A stretch of 34,229 nucleotides of DNA from Rhodothermales bacterium (GTDB lineage: Bacteria > Bacteroidota > Rhodothermia > Rhodothermales > Bin80): NCBI GenBank assembly GCA_012271185.1, contig JAAXGV010000178.1, forward strand, positions 27,601 through 61,829, written 5' to 3'. Numbering within the stretch: the first letter of the stretch is position 1; each line of letters opens with the position of its first letter. The notes under the pieces were generated by a model. It was not told where the DNA came from, searched no databases, and saw only the letters and a list, made by a program, of their open reading frames with translations. Below are positions 1 to 9,433 of the stretch, one piece after another. Made by a program: the position numbers and the translations under genes.

Positions 1-169
1 GCGGCACAATTACAATACTGCCATCCGGTTTGTGGTCGGTACGGCTTTTCGTATGCACAACGTTGAGGGTGCCAAGGCCAGGAACGGTGGCGGCCCGGTT
101 CTGGAGCAGCAGGCTGTGTACTGCATCCGCCAAGGCTCGCACGATCTCCTCTCTGTGGATGTGCTTCAT
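1..169 (-). CDS. HU/CCDC81-like DNA-binding domain protein, N-terminal fragment (runs off the window start)
   Basis: Reverse complement of 1-169 reads MKHIHREEIVRALADAVHSLLLQNRAATVPGLGTLNVVHTKSRTDHKPDGSIVIVP, open to the edge. The 'V.vPGlGtL' motif is typical of bacterial CCDC81-like HU domains. Not in the supplied ORF track. Confidence 0.6.
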   Translation of the reverse strand, partial: MKHIHREEIVRALADAVHSLLLQNRAATVPGLGTLNVVHTKSRTDHKPDGSIVIVP

Positions 170-298
170 CAGGTTTTTGCGCGTAAAAAGACACTAAAGA
201 TAAGCCACAGATGCCAATCAAATACGTCCCTTGCCTGCGGGGCAATGCCGTGTCTGGGGCGTTGAAAGCTGTAGCTGACAAACTGACGACGGAGGGCT

Positions 299-1222
299 AT
301 GCCTGCTGGTGTGCTTGTTGTTGGCACCGTCGCCTTTGATGTTATCGAAACGCCGTGGGAATCTGCCCGCGGCGTGCTCGGGGGCAGTGCCACGTATGTG
401 ACGCTGGCCGCACGCCTCTCTGGTGAGCCAGTAGGTCTTGTAGCAGTGGTGGGACGTGACTTCACCGAGGCGCATATGGCGGTACTCAGTACGCGTGGCG
501 TTGACTTGGCGGGCCTGCAGGTCGATCACTCGGGCAAGACATTCGCCTGGGGGGGACGGTATACGGCCGATCCCAATCACCGCACCACACTGTTCACTGA
601 GCTGAATGTGCTGGCTGCTTTTACCCCGCGTGTGCCGGACAGCTTTCTGAACAGCCGCATCGTATGCCTGGGCAATCTGGATCCCCGCATCCAGCTCAGC
701 GTGATGGAGGAAGTGCTGAACCCGGACCTTACGGTATGTGATACCATGAACTACTGGATTGCCAATGCTTCCGCTTCTCTGCGGCGTGTGCTGCAGCGCG
801 TGGACTGCCTGGTGATCAATGACGAGGAGGCGCGCCAGATCGCAGGGCACCACAACCTGATCAGTGCCGCCCGTGACATACGTGCCATGGGGCCGCGCAT
901 CCTGGTGATCAAGAAGGGGGAGCACGGGGCGATCATGTTCACGGGTGAGTCCGTTTTTGTGACACCGGCGTTTCCTGTGTCCCGCGTCAAGGATCCTACG
1001 GGCGCAGGCGATTCATTTTTGGGGGGCTTCTGTGGGCAGCTGGCCTGCGAACGGACGATCAGCGACGCAGCCCTCCGGCGCGCAGTATTGCGGGGAACGG
1101 TGATGGCATCCTTTGCCGTTGAGCACCTGGGTACGAATGGTCTGATGAACCTGGAGCAGCGCGACATCAGGCAGCGCCTGCATGTGCTTCGGCGTGCAGT
1201 AGCCTGGCCCGCGGGATGGTGA
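299..1222 (+). CDS. PfkB-family carbohydrate/nucleoside kinase
   Basis: N-terminal GGSATYVTLAARLSG and C-terminal DPTGAGDSFLGGF (PfkB signature with catalytic Asp); ggaggg RBS before the ATG. Confidence 0.93.
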   Translation: MPAGVLVVGTVAFDVIETPWESARGVLGGSATYVTLAARLSGEPVGLVAVVGRDFTEAHMAVLSTRGVDLAGLQVDHSGKTFAWGGRYTADPNHRTTLFTELNVLAAFTPRVPDSFLNSRIVCLGNLDPRIQLSVMEEVLNPDLTVCDTMNYWIANASASLRRVLQRVDCLVINDEEARQIAGHHNLISAARDIRAMGPRILVIKKGEHGAIMFTGESVFVTPAFPVSRVKDPTGAGDSFLGGFCGQLACERTISDAALRRAVLRGTVMASFAVEHLGTNGLMNLEQRDIRQRLHVLRRAVAWPAGW

Positions 1223-2145
1223 GGCTGCTGTGCATGGTGGTGGGCGTCGCAGGCCTGGCAGGCTGCGCGCAGCAAGTCCGGATAGAGGTTGTCCTGGACA
1301 AGCCGGACCCGGAGCGTCTGCTGCGTTTCTACTTCGGCAGCTATGTCGCGGGTAGTGGCGACCCGTTTGAAGCAGGGATCCTGTTCCGGCGTGGCAGGCG
1401 GTACTATGTTGATCCGGATGCGCTCGATGCCCAGATGCCGGGGATGGGCCCGGTGCTTGCCCGCTGCGCCCGCGCCGGCGTACTGTCCTGGGACAGCCTG
1501 GGCGTCTTCCTGTCCAGCACCTACTACCAGGCGCGCGGCTTGCCGCGCACCATGGAAGCCTTCAGGATGCAGTGGCCTTACAGGGAGTGGACAGCTGTTG
1601 AGGTGGACGGCCCGATGACACGGGCCCGGCGCCGTATCTTTGTTTCGGACAAGGCGATCCGTGCGGCCTTGGAAGCATACCGCCATGCCGGGGGCCGGCT
1701 GCGTTACCCCGACGGCACAGCCATTGTGGCCGATCATTACCAGGACAGCACGCTCATTGAGCATACCGCTATGGTGCGCCGCAGCGACGGGTACTGGGAC
1801 TTTGTCACCTATGCGGCTGATGGCACGCTGGCCACAACCACCCGGGCACTGCCGCGTGCGCTGGCCACGCCCCTGCAGTGCGTGGGCTGCCATTTCGGGA
1901 CGAAGCAGTTCGAGCCGGAGCGAAGCTTTCCAGACACGGTACCGCCAGCACCGGAGGGGCATCGTGTATATTACGTGGGGTCTGAGGCCCGTGACGCCGC
2001 AGTGGCACGACGCTTTGATGAGCACCGGCGCCGCAGTGACACGGTACTGGGACTGTATGCTACCATCTACGTGTCGCGTCTGCGGGCGGGCAGAGACACG
2101 CTGTCCGCAGCGGATCTGGCGCTTCTGAATGAACTGGGCCTGTAG
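1216..2145 (+). CDS. Putative lipoprotein with a single CXXCH (c-type heme-like) motif
   Basis: N-terminal lipobox-like VAGLAGC; LQCVGCHFG (CXXCH at 1879-1893); overlaps the pfkB-like stop. Confidence 0.75.
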   Translation: MVRLLCMVVGVAGLAGCAQQVRIEVVLDKPDPERLLRFYFGSYVAGSGDPFEAGILFRRGRRYYVDPDALDAQMPGMGPVLARCARAGVLSWDSLGVFLSSTYYQARGLPRTMEAFRMQWPYREWTAVEVDGPMTRARRRIFVSDKAIRAALEAYRHAGGRLRYPDGTAIVADHYQDSTLIEHTAMVRRSDGYWDFVTYAADGTLATTTRALPRALATPLQCVGCHFGTKQFEPERSFPDTVPPAPEGHRVYYVGSEARDAAVARRFDEHRRRSDTVLGLYATIYVSRLRAGRDTLSAADLALLNELGL

Positions 2146-2150
2146 CAGGT

Positions 2151-2519
2151 ATGGAGTCGCTTGGTACCGTCCGGCTGAAGAACGCGGTGTTTTTCGCACA
2201 CCATGGTGTGATGCAGGAAGAGCAGCGCACCGGCGGGCGCTACGAAGTGGATGTATCCATGGATCTGCGCTTCGAGGAGGCTGCTCAGACAGATGACCTG
2301 CACAAGACGGTGGACTACGAACGGGTATACCGTCTTGTGCAGGACCTGGTTATGCGCAACAGATTCTACCTTATTGAGCGGCTGGCTTTCCTTATTGCCC
2401 GGCGCATTCTGGGCGCGTTTGCCGTCGTTGAGCGTGTAGAAGTGACCGTCCGCAAGCCTAATCCCCCCATAGGTGGCACCAGCGATGCGGTGGAGGCAGT
2501 CTATCGGGCTACCAAGTGA
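2151..2519 (+). CDS. folB: Dihydroneopterin aldolase
   Basis: GTVRLKNAVFFAHHGVMQEEQRTGGRYEVDVSMDLRF... VDYERVY...ERLAFLIARRIL...VEVTVRKPNPPIGG is characteristic of FolB. Confidence 0.95.
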   Translation: MESLGTVRLKNAVFFAHHGVMQEEQRTGGRYEVDVSMDLRFEEAAQTDDLHKTVDYERVYRLVQDLVMRNRFYLIERLAFLIARRILGAFAVVERVEVTVRKPNPPIGGTSDAVEAVYRATK

Positions 2520-3102
2520 TCAGGTCTCCGTAATGACTCTTGAGCATCAGATACAGCCGGCGCAGCGGGAGACCCACCACATTGAAATAGTCGCCCCGGA
2601 TGCTTTTCACGAACAGGGCTCCCAGGTCATCCTGTATGCCGTAGGCACCGGCTTTGTCCATCGGCGCGCCTGTAGTGACGTAGCGTGCAATCTCCTGATC
2701 GGAAAGGTGTCCGAACGTCACCTCGGTCGACTCGGTGGCCGTAACGCTCCGTCCGCTGGCCTCATGAACCAGCGCGACTCCGGTGTGCACCGTGTGTACC
2801 GACCCGCTGAGGTGACGCAGGATGGAGGTGGCTTCATCATGGCTTGATGGTTTGCCTACGACCCGGCCTCGGTGTTCCACAACCGTGTCTGCACCCAACA
2901 CCAGGGCGTCCCGGCGGCGAACGCTGATCGCATGGGCCTTGCGCAGGGCAAGCGTCTGCACCTGGTTGTGCGGTGCAAGGCGGCTGGAGACCGCTTCGTC
3001 CACATCACCCGGTATTACATTGAATGGGATCCCCAGCTGCCGGAGCAGGTGCCGCCTGCGCGGCGACCTGGAAGCCAGTATGAAAACCTTGGTTAACTTC
3101 AT
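2509..3102 (-). CDS. maf: Maf-like nucleoside triphosphate pyrophosphatase
   Basis: MKLTKVFILASRSPRRRHLLRQLGIPF...VLGADTVVEHRGRVVGKPSSHDEA...YVTTGAPMDKAGAYGIQDDLGALFVKSIRGDYFNVVGLPL. Internal ATG at 3102 preferred over the track start at 3168. Confidence 0.95.
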   Translation of the reverse strand: MKLTKVFILASRSPRRRHLLRQLGIPFNVIPGDVDEAVSSRLAPHNQVQTLALRKAHAISVRRRDALVLGADTVVEHRGRVVGKPSSHDEATSILRHLSGSVHTVHTGVALVHEASGRSVTATESTEVTFGHLSDQEIARYVTTGAPMDKAGAYGIQDDLGALFVKSIRGDYFNVVGLPLRRLYLMLKSHYGDLITW

Positions 3103-3179
3103 GGATGATAACTGTGAAACAATGGTTGCGCTGAAGCAGCCTGACTTCCGGAGTTTGGCCTTCGCCATGACTGTGCCGC

Positions 3180-3965
3180 ATGCGTAACTCCCCGCCAGCC
3201 GTCGTAGCCATGTGCAATCACAAGGGGGGCACGGGTAAGACGACCTCGGTATTAAACATTGGCGCGGCCGCAGGACTGGCAGGGCTCAAGGTCCTGCTTG
3301 TTGACCTGGATCCACAGGGGTTTCTGTCCCGCATGGTGAGCCTTGATGAGCCTAGGCCGGAAGCGTCCTCGGCAGCATTCTTCAGTGCTTCATTCACAAA
3401 AAGCAGGCTGGTGCCCGCAGCGTTTAACGGCTTTGATGTCATTCCGGCTTCCCGTGCACTGACCAAGCGGATGAGAATGCTGAACCGCCCCACGGACCAC
3501 CTGTGGGTCAAGGAATCCGTCATGGAATACGACAGCTATGACCTCGTTGTGCTCGATACGGCTGCTGCCGCCACGGTGTTCAGCCTGGGTGCAATGGTGG
3601 CCGCGACGCTTTTGCTGATACCTGTGACACCAGAGATTCAACCGGTTCATGGTGCGGAAAGCGCCTGTGAGTCCGCACGCATCGTGCGTAAGACACTGAA
3701 TCCCGACCTGCCCGGTCCGCACTTCCTGCTTACTCAGGTCGATGCGCGAAAGCGTGCACACCACCATTACGGACATTACCTCCGCAACCGCTATGGCCAC
3801 CGCGTGCTGCGCTCGGTGATCCGGACCAACGCCGCGCTGGCCAGAGCATACGATTCAGGTAAGACTGTGTTCGAGTGCGACACACGCTCCCGTGGTGCGC
3901 AGGACTATGCAAACGCGGCCGATGAGGTTTTGCGCATCCTGGGACTGACGCTCGCGAAGGTATGA
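3180..3965 (+). CDS. ParA-family ATPase (orphan)
   Basis: Deviant Walker A CNHKGGTGKTTSVLNIGAAA, then VLLVDLDPQGFLS and LVVLDTAAA; no ParB-like ORF in the window. Confidence 0.9.
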   Translation: MRNSPPAVVAMCNHKGGTGKTTSVLNIGAAAGLAGLKVLLVDLDPQGFLSRMVSLDEPRPEASSAAFFSASFTKSRLVPAAFNGFDVIPASRALTKRMRMLNRPTDHLWVKESVMEYDSYDLVVLDTAAAATVFSLGAMVAATLLLIPVTPEIQPVHGAESACESARIVRKTLNPDLPGPHFLLTQVDARKRAHHHYGHYLRNRYGHRVLRSVIRTNAALARAYDSGKTVFECDTRSRGAQDYANAADEVLRILGLTLAKV

Positions 3966-6370
3966 CGGTGCGCAAGGCCTGGCCGGTGCTGGGGTGGATC
4001 CTGGCAAGCGTGCTGCTGCTGTACATGCTGCATCAGCCCGTCGGGGGACTGCTCAGGATTGGTCCCCTGCTGGATCCCTGGGACGGGTTGTACCGGACAG
4101 CGCGCATGGCAGAGCACCCGCCGATGCTGGATGTGCGCATTGAGGGGCTGTCTGAGCCGGTAACAGTGGAACGGGATGGCCGGGGTGTGCCGCACATCTT
4201 TGCGGCAAACAGCTGGGATGCTGTCACGGCGCTGGGCTTTGTGGTTGCGCAGGACCGGCTGTTCCAGATGCAGTTTATGAGCCGCGTAGCTGCCGGCCGG
4301 CTGGCAGAGCTCTTTGGGCCGAGCTCAGTGCCGGCGGACCAGTACCTGCGCAGCATCGGCATGGAGCGGGCAGCACAGGCTGGCGCGAAGCGGGTGCGTA
4401 GCGAGAACAGCCTGGAGCTTCAGATCATCGACGCCTTTGCACGCGGCGTCAACGCATACATCAGCGGCCTTGCCGAGGCAACACTGCCCTTCGAGTTCAG
4501 GCTGTTTGACACTTGGCCTGAGCGCTACACCACCGTGGATGCGCTGCGCCTCATGCAATACTTCAACTATGACCTGTCATACCCTACGGATGATGCGGCG
4601 TACAGCATCCTGCGCGACCGGCTGGGGGAGGCAGACTATGCAGCGCTCTACCCGCTTCATTCGCCGCTCTATGTGCCGATCGTCCCGGAAGCATCCGAAA
4701 CCCGCGCCGCGAGGTTTCGGATGCCGGCACCGATACCAGGATCCGCACCCGCGCCACGCCCGCATCTCCCGCATGCCGAAGGCTTTCAGCCGGGCAAGGG
4801 CTCCAACAGCTGGGCGGTGTTTGGCGACCGATCTGCTACAGGTGCACCGCTGCTGGCCGGGGACATGCACCTGTCGCTGACCATGCCCAGCATCTGGTAT
4901 GAGGCTCATATCGTCACACCAGACATGAACATCTACGGCGTGCTTTCGCCAGGGACGCCGCTGCTTGTTGAAGCGTTCAATGACGATGTCGGCTGGGTTT
5001 ACACCAACACCGGCACCGATGCTGTTGACTTCTATACGCTCGAGCTGGATCAGTCCGGTGAGCGCTACCGGTTTGATGGTACCTGGCGGAACCTGACGGT
5101 CGAGATTGACACCATCCACGTCAGAGGTGCGGCCCCGGTCACCAGTACTATGGCACGCACACACTTCGGGCCGGTGGTGGAGACTGCCGCGGGAACGCTG
5201 GCTATGCGGTGGGCGGCCTATGAAGAGAACCGGGTGCTGCTTGCGCTCTGGGGGCTCGCCCACGCACGCAGTGTCCATGATGCGGACTCCGCCCTGCAGT
5301 ATTGGGGTACGCCCGGACAGAATGTGCTCTTTGCGGATGCTGCCGGCAATGTCGCGGTGCGTTCCGCCGGATTTGTGCCACTCCTCAAGGGTGGCGAAAG
5401 CCGTGCTGGCGTGCTCGATGGCACGACCAGCGCGGCCCAGTGGAGCAGCCGCATTCCGTATGCCGCACTGCCTGCTGCAATGAACCCCGTGCGCGGGTAC
5501 CTCGCCACCTCGAACCAGCAGCCGGCAACGCCGGCGTACCCATACTACCTGGGACATGACTGGCGTGCGGCATACCGGTCTTTGCGCCTGGATGAGCTGC
5601 TGAGCAGCAAAGAGGCGCACAGCCTGGAGGATATGAAAGCCTACCAGCGGGATGTACGTGTGGTACAGCATGCGCTGCTGGTGCCGCACCTGGATTCGCT
5701 GGACAGCTTGCCGACACCGGCCGCCAGGCTGCAAGACATGCTGATGGACTGGGATGGTGAGGCCTCCACGGACCGGAGTGAGCCGCTGGTGCTTTATACG
5801 CTTCTTGACATCCTGCAGGACATGTCCTGGGACGAGGACGTGTTCAGCGGCATGCCCAGGCCACGCGGAACCACCCTGTTCAGACTGCTGCAGGAGGGAT
5901 CGCCATGGCTGGACGTTGTGGCAACGCCTATGGTGGTGGAGGATGCGCAGGCCTTGTTGCGGCTGGCGCTGGTGGCGACCGCAGACACGCTTGCTGCACG
6001 GTACGGAAGCGACCCGTCCACATGGCGCTGGGGTGCGCATCACAAGCTGGTGGCACGCCACCTGACGCAGACGCCTGCGCTGAACAGTCTGTGGAGCCGG
6101 ACGTACGAATATCCTGGCTTTGACCAGACGGTCTCACCCGGCGATGGTCTGTCAGTCACCAAGAGCGCAAGCTGGCGTATGATTGTGGACTTTTCAGCGT
6201 ATCCGCCGCGCGGATATGGTGTCTACTTCGGAGGGCAAAGCGGGAACCCGTTCAGCAGATTCTACGACATGCAGAGCGAGACATATATCAGCTTTAGCTA
6301 TTATGATCTGGAAAAGCCTGCGGTGCCCGGCCAGATCAGTGCGATATCACTTGTCCGGATCCGACCATAG
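3962..6370 (+). CDS. Penicillin acylase family protein (peptidase S45, Ntn hydrolase)
   Basis: VERDGRGVPHIFAANSWDAVTALGFVVAQDRLFQM; GKGSNSWAVFGDRSATGAPLLAGDMHL (nucleophile Ser at SNSW); ATGA overlap with parA. Confidence 0.93.
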   Translation: MTVRKAWPVLGWILASVLLLYMLHQPVGGLLRIGPLLDPWDGLYRTARMAEHPPMLDVRIEGLSEPVTVERDGRGVPHIFAANSWDAVTALGFVVAQDRLFQMQFMSRVAAGRLAELFGPSSVPADQYLRSIGMERAAQAGAKRVRSENSLELQIIDAFARGVNAYISGLAEATLPFEFRLFDTWPERYTTVDALRLMQYFNYDLSYPTDDAAYSILRDRLGEADYAALYPLHSPLYVPIVPEASETRAARFRMPAPIPGSAPAPRPHLPHAEGFQPGKGSNSWAVFGDRSATGAPLLAGDMHLSLTMPSIWYEAHIVTPDMNIYGVLSPGTPLLVEAFNDDVGWVYTNTGTDAVDFYTLELDQSGERYRFDGTWRNLTVEIDTIHVRGAAPVTSTMARTHFGPVVETAAGTLAMRWAAYEENRVLLALWGLAHARSVHDADSALQYWGTPGQNVLFADAAGNVAVRSAGFVPLLKGGESRAGVLDGTTSAAQWSSRIPYAALPAAMNPVRGYLATSNQQPATPAYPYYLGHDWRAAYRSLRLDELLSSKEAHSLEDMKAYQRDVRVVQHALLVPHLDSLDSLPTPAARLQDMLMDWDGEASTDRSEPLVLYTLLDILQDMSWDEDVFSGMPRPRGTTLFRLLQEGSPWLDVVATPMVVEDAQALLRLALVATADTLAARYGSDPSTWRWGAHHKLVARHLTQTPALNSLWSRTYEYPGFDQTVSPGDGLSVTKSASWRMIVDFSAYPPRGYGVYFGGQSGNPFSRFYDMQSETYISFSYYDLEKPAVPGQISAISLVRIRP

Positions 6371-6375
6371 CTGTT

Positions 6376-7917
6376 ATGCCCGATTATGCGGACCAGCGGT
6401 TTTCTTCCCGCTGGGGACTGCTTCTTAGTGTCCTGGGTATTGCCGTCGGCACGGGCAACATATGGCGCTTTCCGCGCATCGCAGCGACCAACAGCGGTGA
6501 TGACGGCGCCGGCGCTTTTCTGATCGCGTGGGTCATCTTTCTCTTTGTCTGGAGTGTGCCGCTGATTATTGCGGAGTATGGCCTGGGCCGCAAAGGCCGG
6601 AGGGGTGTCGTGGGCACCTTCGCGAAGCTTGCAGGCGGCCGTTACGCATGGATGGGCGCGTTCCTTGGTTTCGTGGCCGCGGCGATCATGTTCTATTACT
6701 CGGTGGTGGCCGGCTGGTGCATATACTATTTCCTGAATATGACCACCAGCGCCTTGCCGCTTACCCTTGAGGCAGGCCAGGGCGTCTGGGATTCGTTCCA
6801 GAGCAGCGGCTTGCCCATCGTGTTTCATGCGCTGGCGATGGGGCTCGGCGCCGTAGCTGTATGGAAGGGTGTGCGCTCCATCGAAAAGGTCAACAAGGTG
6901 CTCATTCCAACACTCATCGTCATTGTGCTGGTTGCGCTGGTCCGGACACTGACGCTGAGTGGCGCCTGGGAAGGGGTGCGCTTCCTGTTTACACCGGACT
7001 GGCCCACGCTGGCCAGACCCAGGACATGGCTGGAGGCGCTGACCCAGAATGCCTGGGATACCGGTGCAGGCTGGGGCCTGATACTGACCTACGGCGCGTA
7101 TATGAAGAGCAGGTACGGCGTAGTGAAAAACTCGCTCATAACGGGTGTGGGTAATAACACGGTATCTATACTGGCGGCCATCATCATCTTTGGTGTGGCA
7201 TTTGCCATACTGGGCCAGAATATGTCGCAGCCGGAGGTTCTGGAGGTTATGCGCACCAGCGGGCCTGCCGCAACGGGTCTGACGTTCATATGGATGCCGC
7301 AGCTCTTTGCCCGGATGCCTGCTGGAAACCTGTTTGCGATGCTCTTCTTCCTGGGCCTGTCTTGTGCAGCTTTCAGCTCGCTGATCTCCATGATCGAGAT
7401 GGTGTCCCGGATTGTGGTGGACTTCAAGGTGCGTCGCAGCCACGCCATCATTGGCGTATGCACCGCCGCGTTTGCGCTGGGCATTCCGTCCGCACTCAAC
7501 CTCGGGTTTTTCGAGAACCAGGACTTTGTCTGGGGCGTGGCCCTGATGCTCTGTGGTGCTTTTGTGGCGTTTGCCGTCATGCGGCAGGGCGCCCGCCGGT
7601 TCCGTGAAGAGGTGATAGACAACCTTCCGGGGGATTGGAACGCCCGGCGTCCATGGGACCACATCATCATGTATGCCATTCCGGCGCTGGCTGTGCTGCT
7701 CCTTGGCTGGTGGCTGTGGCTATCCGCTACGGTGTATGCCCCTGATACCTGGTTTGACCCCATGGACCCGTTCAGTGTAATGACGTGCCTGGCCCAGTGG
7801 GGCATCGTACTGCTCGCGTTTGTCCTGCTGAACCGCTGGATGAACCGCCGCATGGCCTTGGAAGCGAAGCCGTCGGCACTATTTTTGCCACCAGACAGTC
7901 AAAAATGGGAGGCATGA
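6376..7917 (+). CDS. Sodium-dependent (SNF/NSS-family) transporter
   Basis: RWGLLLSVLGIAVGTGNIWRFPRIAATNSGGD-like motif (GTGNIWRFPR) and multiple hydrophobic segments. Confidence 0.94.
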   Translation: MPDYADQRFSSRWGLLLSVLGIAVGTGNIWRFPRIAATNSGDDGAGAFLIAWVIFLFVWSVPLIIAEYGLGRKGRRGVVGTFAKLAGGRYAWMGAFLGFVAAAIMFYYSVVAGWCIYYFLNMTTSALPLTLEAGQGVWDSFQSSGLPIVFHALAMGLGAVAVWKGVRSIEKVNKVLIPTLIVIVLVALVRTLTLSGAWEGVRFLFTPDWPTLARPRTWLEALTQNAWDTGAGWGLILTYGAYMKSRYGVVKNSLITGVGNNTVSILAAIIIFGVAFAILGQNMSQPEVLEVMRTSGPAATGLTFIWMPQLFARMPAGNLFAMLFFLGLSCAAFSSLISMIEMVSRIVVDFKVRRSHAIIGVCTAAFALGIPSALNLGFFENQDFVWGVALMLCGAFVAFAVMRQGARRFREEVIDNLPGDWNARRPWDHIIMYAIPALAVLLLGWWLWLSATVYAPDTWFDPMDPFSVMTCLAQWGIVLLAFVLLNRWMNRRMALEAKPSALFLPPDSQKWEA

Positions 7918-8486
7918 TGCTTAGACTCTTGATTCTGTCTGCGATGGCCGCGGTCATCACAGATGCGCAGGCCCAGGCGCTGCAGGTGGGAAGCACGCTG
8001 CCTGCGCAGGGACATACGGTCCAGCATGCCGCAGGCGGACAGGCCACAGTGTCGTCGCTGCTGGGTGCGGGAGGAACAGTGTTCATCTTCTGGAGCAACA
8101 GCTGCCAGTGGACAACAGGATATGAGCAGCGGGTGAAGGAGCTGCACGCAGCAGCAGCGGGCAGGGGTGTTTCGGTTGTGCTCGTTAACAGCAACGATGC
8201 GGGGGCCTTCCCCGAAGAGTCACAGGCATACAGCGCCGCCAAGCAGTACCCGCTGCGCTATGTGCACGATCCGGGCGCGGTCCTGGCCAGGGCGCTCGGT
8301 GCGTACCGGACCCCCGAGGTGTTCGCCTTCAGTAGCAGTCGCGTCCTGGCCTATTCCGGGGCTATTGACGATTCGGCAGGCGATGCGAGTGCCGTGACGC
8401 GGTCCTATGTGGAGGAATTTCTGGCAGGTCGGGCTCCTGCACCGACAAAAGCGTTTGGATGCCGGATACGCTTTCCAGACAGCTGA
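7914..8486 (+). CDS. Redoxin/thioredoxin-fold secreted protein
   Basis: Signal peptide MMLRLLILSAMAAVITDAQA; VFIFWSNSCQWTTGYEQRVKELHAAAAGRGVSVVLVNSND; resembles the peroxiredoxin/thioredoxin family with a single Cys. Alternative start at 7905. Confidence 0.75.
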   Translation: MMLRLLILSAMAAVITDAQAQALQVGSTLPAQGHTVQHAAGGQATVSSLLGAGGTVFIFWSNSCQWTTGYEQRVKELHAAAAGRGVSVVLVNSNDAGAFPEESQAYSAAKQYPLRYVHDPGAVLARALGAYRTPEVFAFSSSRVLAYSGAIDDSAGDASAVTRSYVEEFLAGRAPAPTKAFGCRIRFPDS

Positions 8487-9433
8487 GTCATGACGACATA
8501 GCTCGGCGGTTTACCGGGTGCGGCAGGGCGGAGACCCGGGCGGCCCTGACCCGCGCGCTGCGCGCATACCAGAAGGCGCATTGTGGTGTGTACGGCCGGT
8601 ACGAGTACACCTACCTGCCGATTGCAGCCTTCAGGCAGGCGGCTGTGGCCTGCTTTCCACCGGAGAAGGCCGTGCGTGTCTTTGAAAGCAGCCGGACGAG
8701 CGAAGAGGCCGCCAGCCGCCATTATGTGCGTGACCTGGGGCTCTATGACCGCGCGATCCGCGCAGGCTTTCTGCCGGTGTTTGGGGAAGGACCCTTCACA
8801 CTGGTTGCACACCTTCCAGGCTATGCTGTGCAGTCATCGCTGGTCTATATGGCGCGACGGCTGATCGAATGGTACGGGGATGCGGCGAGCGGATTTTTTC
8901 TCGAAGACCTGGAGGTGCTCGAACGGGCCATTCATCACAGCACTGCCAGCGGCACGCCGCTCCTGCTCCTGGGGGCGGCTTTTGGGCTTCTGGATCTTGT
9001 CGATGCACACCAGTGGGTGCTGCCACCGGGTGCGCGCGTCATAGAGACGGGTGGCATGAAGACCCGCCGCCGCCACATTACGCGTCCCGCGCTCCATGCA
9101 CAGCTGGCTGACGGGTTTGGTATCCCGTGTGCACAGGTCTGGAGCGAGTATGGAATGTGCGAGCTGCTAAGTCAGGCCTATGCCCGGGGCGGTAGCGTGT
9201 ATCGCCCGCCGCCGTGGATGGAGGTGACGATCTTCGATCCGGAGAAGGTGGAATGCCCGCTGCCGGCGGGCACGCCAGGCGTCATAGGGGTGATCGACCT
9301 GGCTAATGTATACACGGTGTCCGCCATCATGACCGAGGATCTGGGCGTGGAGCGGAACGGAGGCTTTGAGGTGCTGGGCCGCCTGCAGCAGAGCGACCTT
9401 CGCGGTTGCAATCTGCTTCTGGGCAATGTTTGA
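8459..9433 (+). CDS. LuxE-like acyl-protein synthetase/acyltransferase
   Basis: VFESSRTSEEAASRHYVRDLGLYDRA; EYGMCELLSQAY; PPWMEVTIFDPEK; EDLGVERNGGFEVLGRLQQSDLRGCNLLLG are typical of LuxE-family proteins. Confidence 0.88.
   Translation: MPDTLSRQLSHDDIARRFTGCGRAETRAALTRALRAYQKAHCGVYGRYEYTYLPIAAFRQAAVACFPPEKAVRVFESSRTSEEAASRHYVRDLGLYDRAIRAGFLPVFGEGPFTLVAHLPGYAVQSSLVYMARRLIEWYGDAASGFFLEDLEVLERAIHHSTASGTPLLLLGAAFGLLDLVDAHQWVLPPGARVIETGGMKTRRRHITRPALHAQLADGFGIPCAQVWSEYGMCELLSQAYARGGSVYRPPPWMEVTIFDPEKVECPLPAGTPGVIGVIDLANVYTVSAIMTEDLGVERNGGFEVLGRLQQSDLRGCNLLLGNV

Noticed and set aside
211-339. 42-codon ORF MPIKYVPCLRGNAVSGALKAVADKLTTEGYACWCACCWHRRL overlapping the PfkB start
   Set aside because: The MPIKY start faintly recalls HU-family proteins, but the rest does not match, it lacks a clear RBS and it overlaps the kinase; likely chance.
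751-2199. 482-aa antisense ORF
   Set aside because: Overlaps clear PfkB and lipoprotein CDSs; composition rich in R/H/A/Q typical of shadow ORFs in GC-rich DNA; no motif.
4577-6061. 494-aa antisense ORF
   Set aside because: Entirely opposite the penicillin acylase gene; shadow ORF with no recognisable domain.
6301-7662. 453-aa antisense ORF
   Set aside because: Opposite the NSS transporter; Cys/His/Arg-rich, no domain; shadow ORF.
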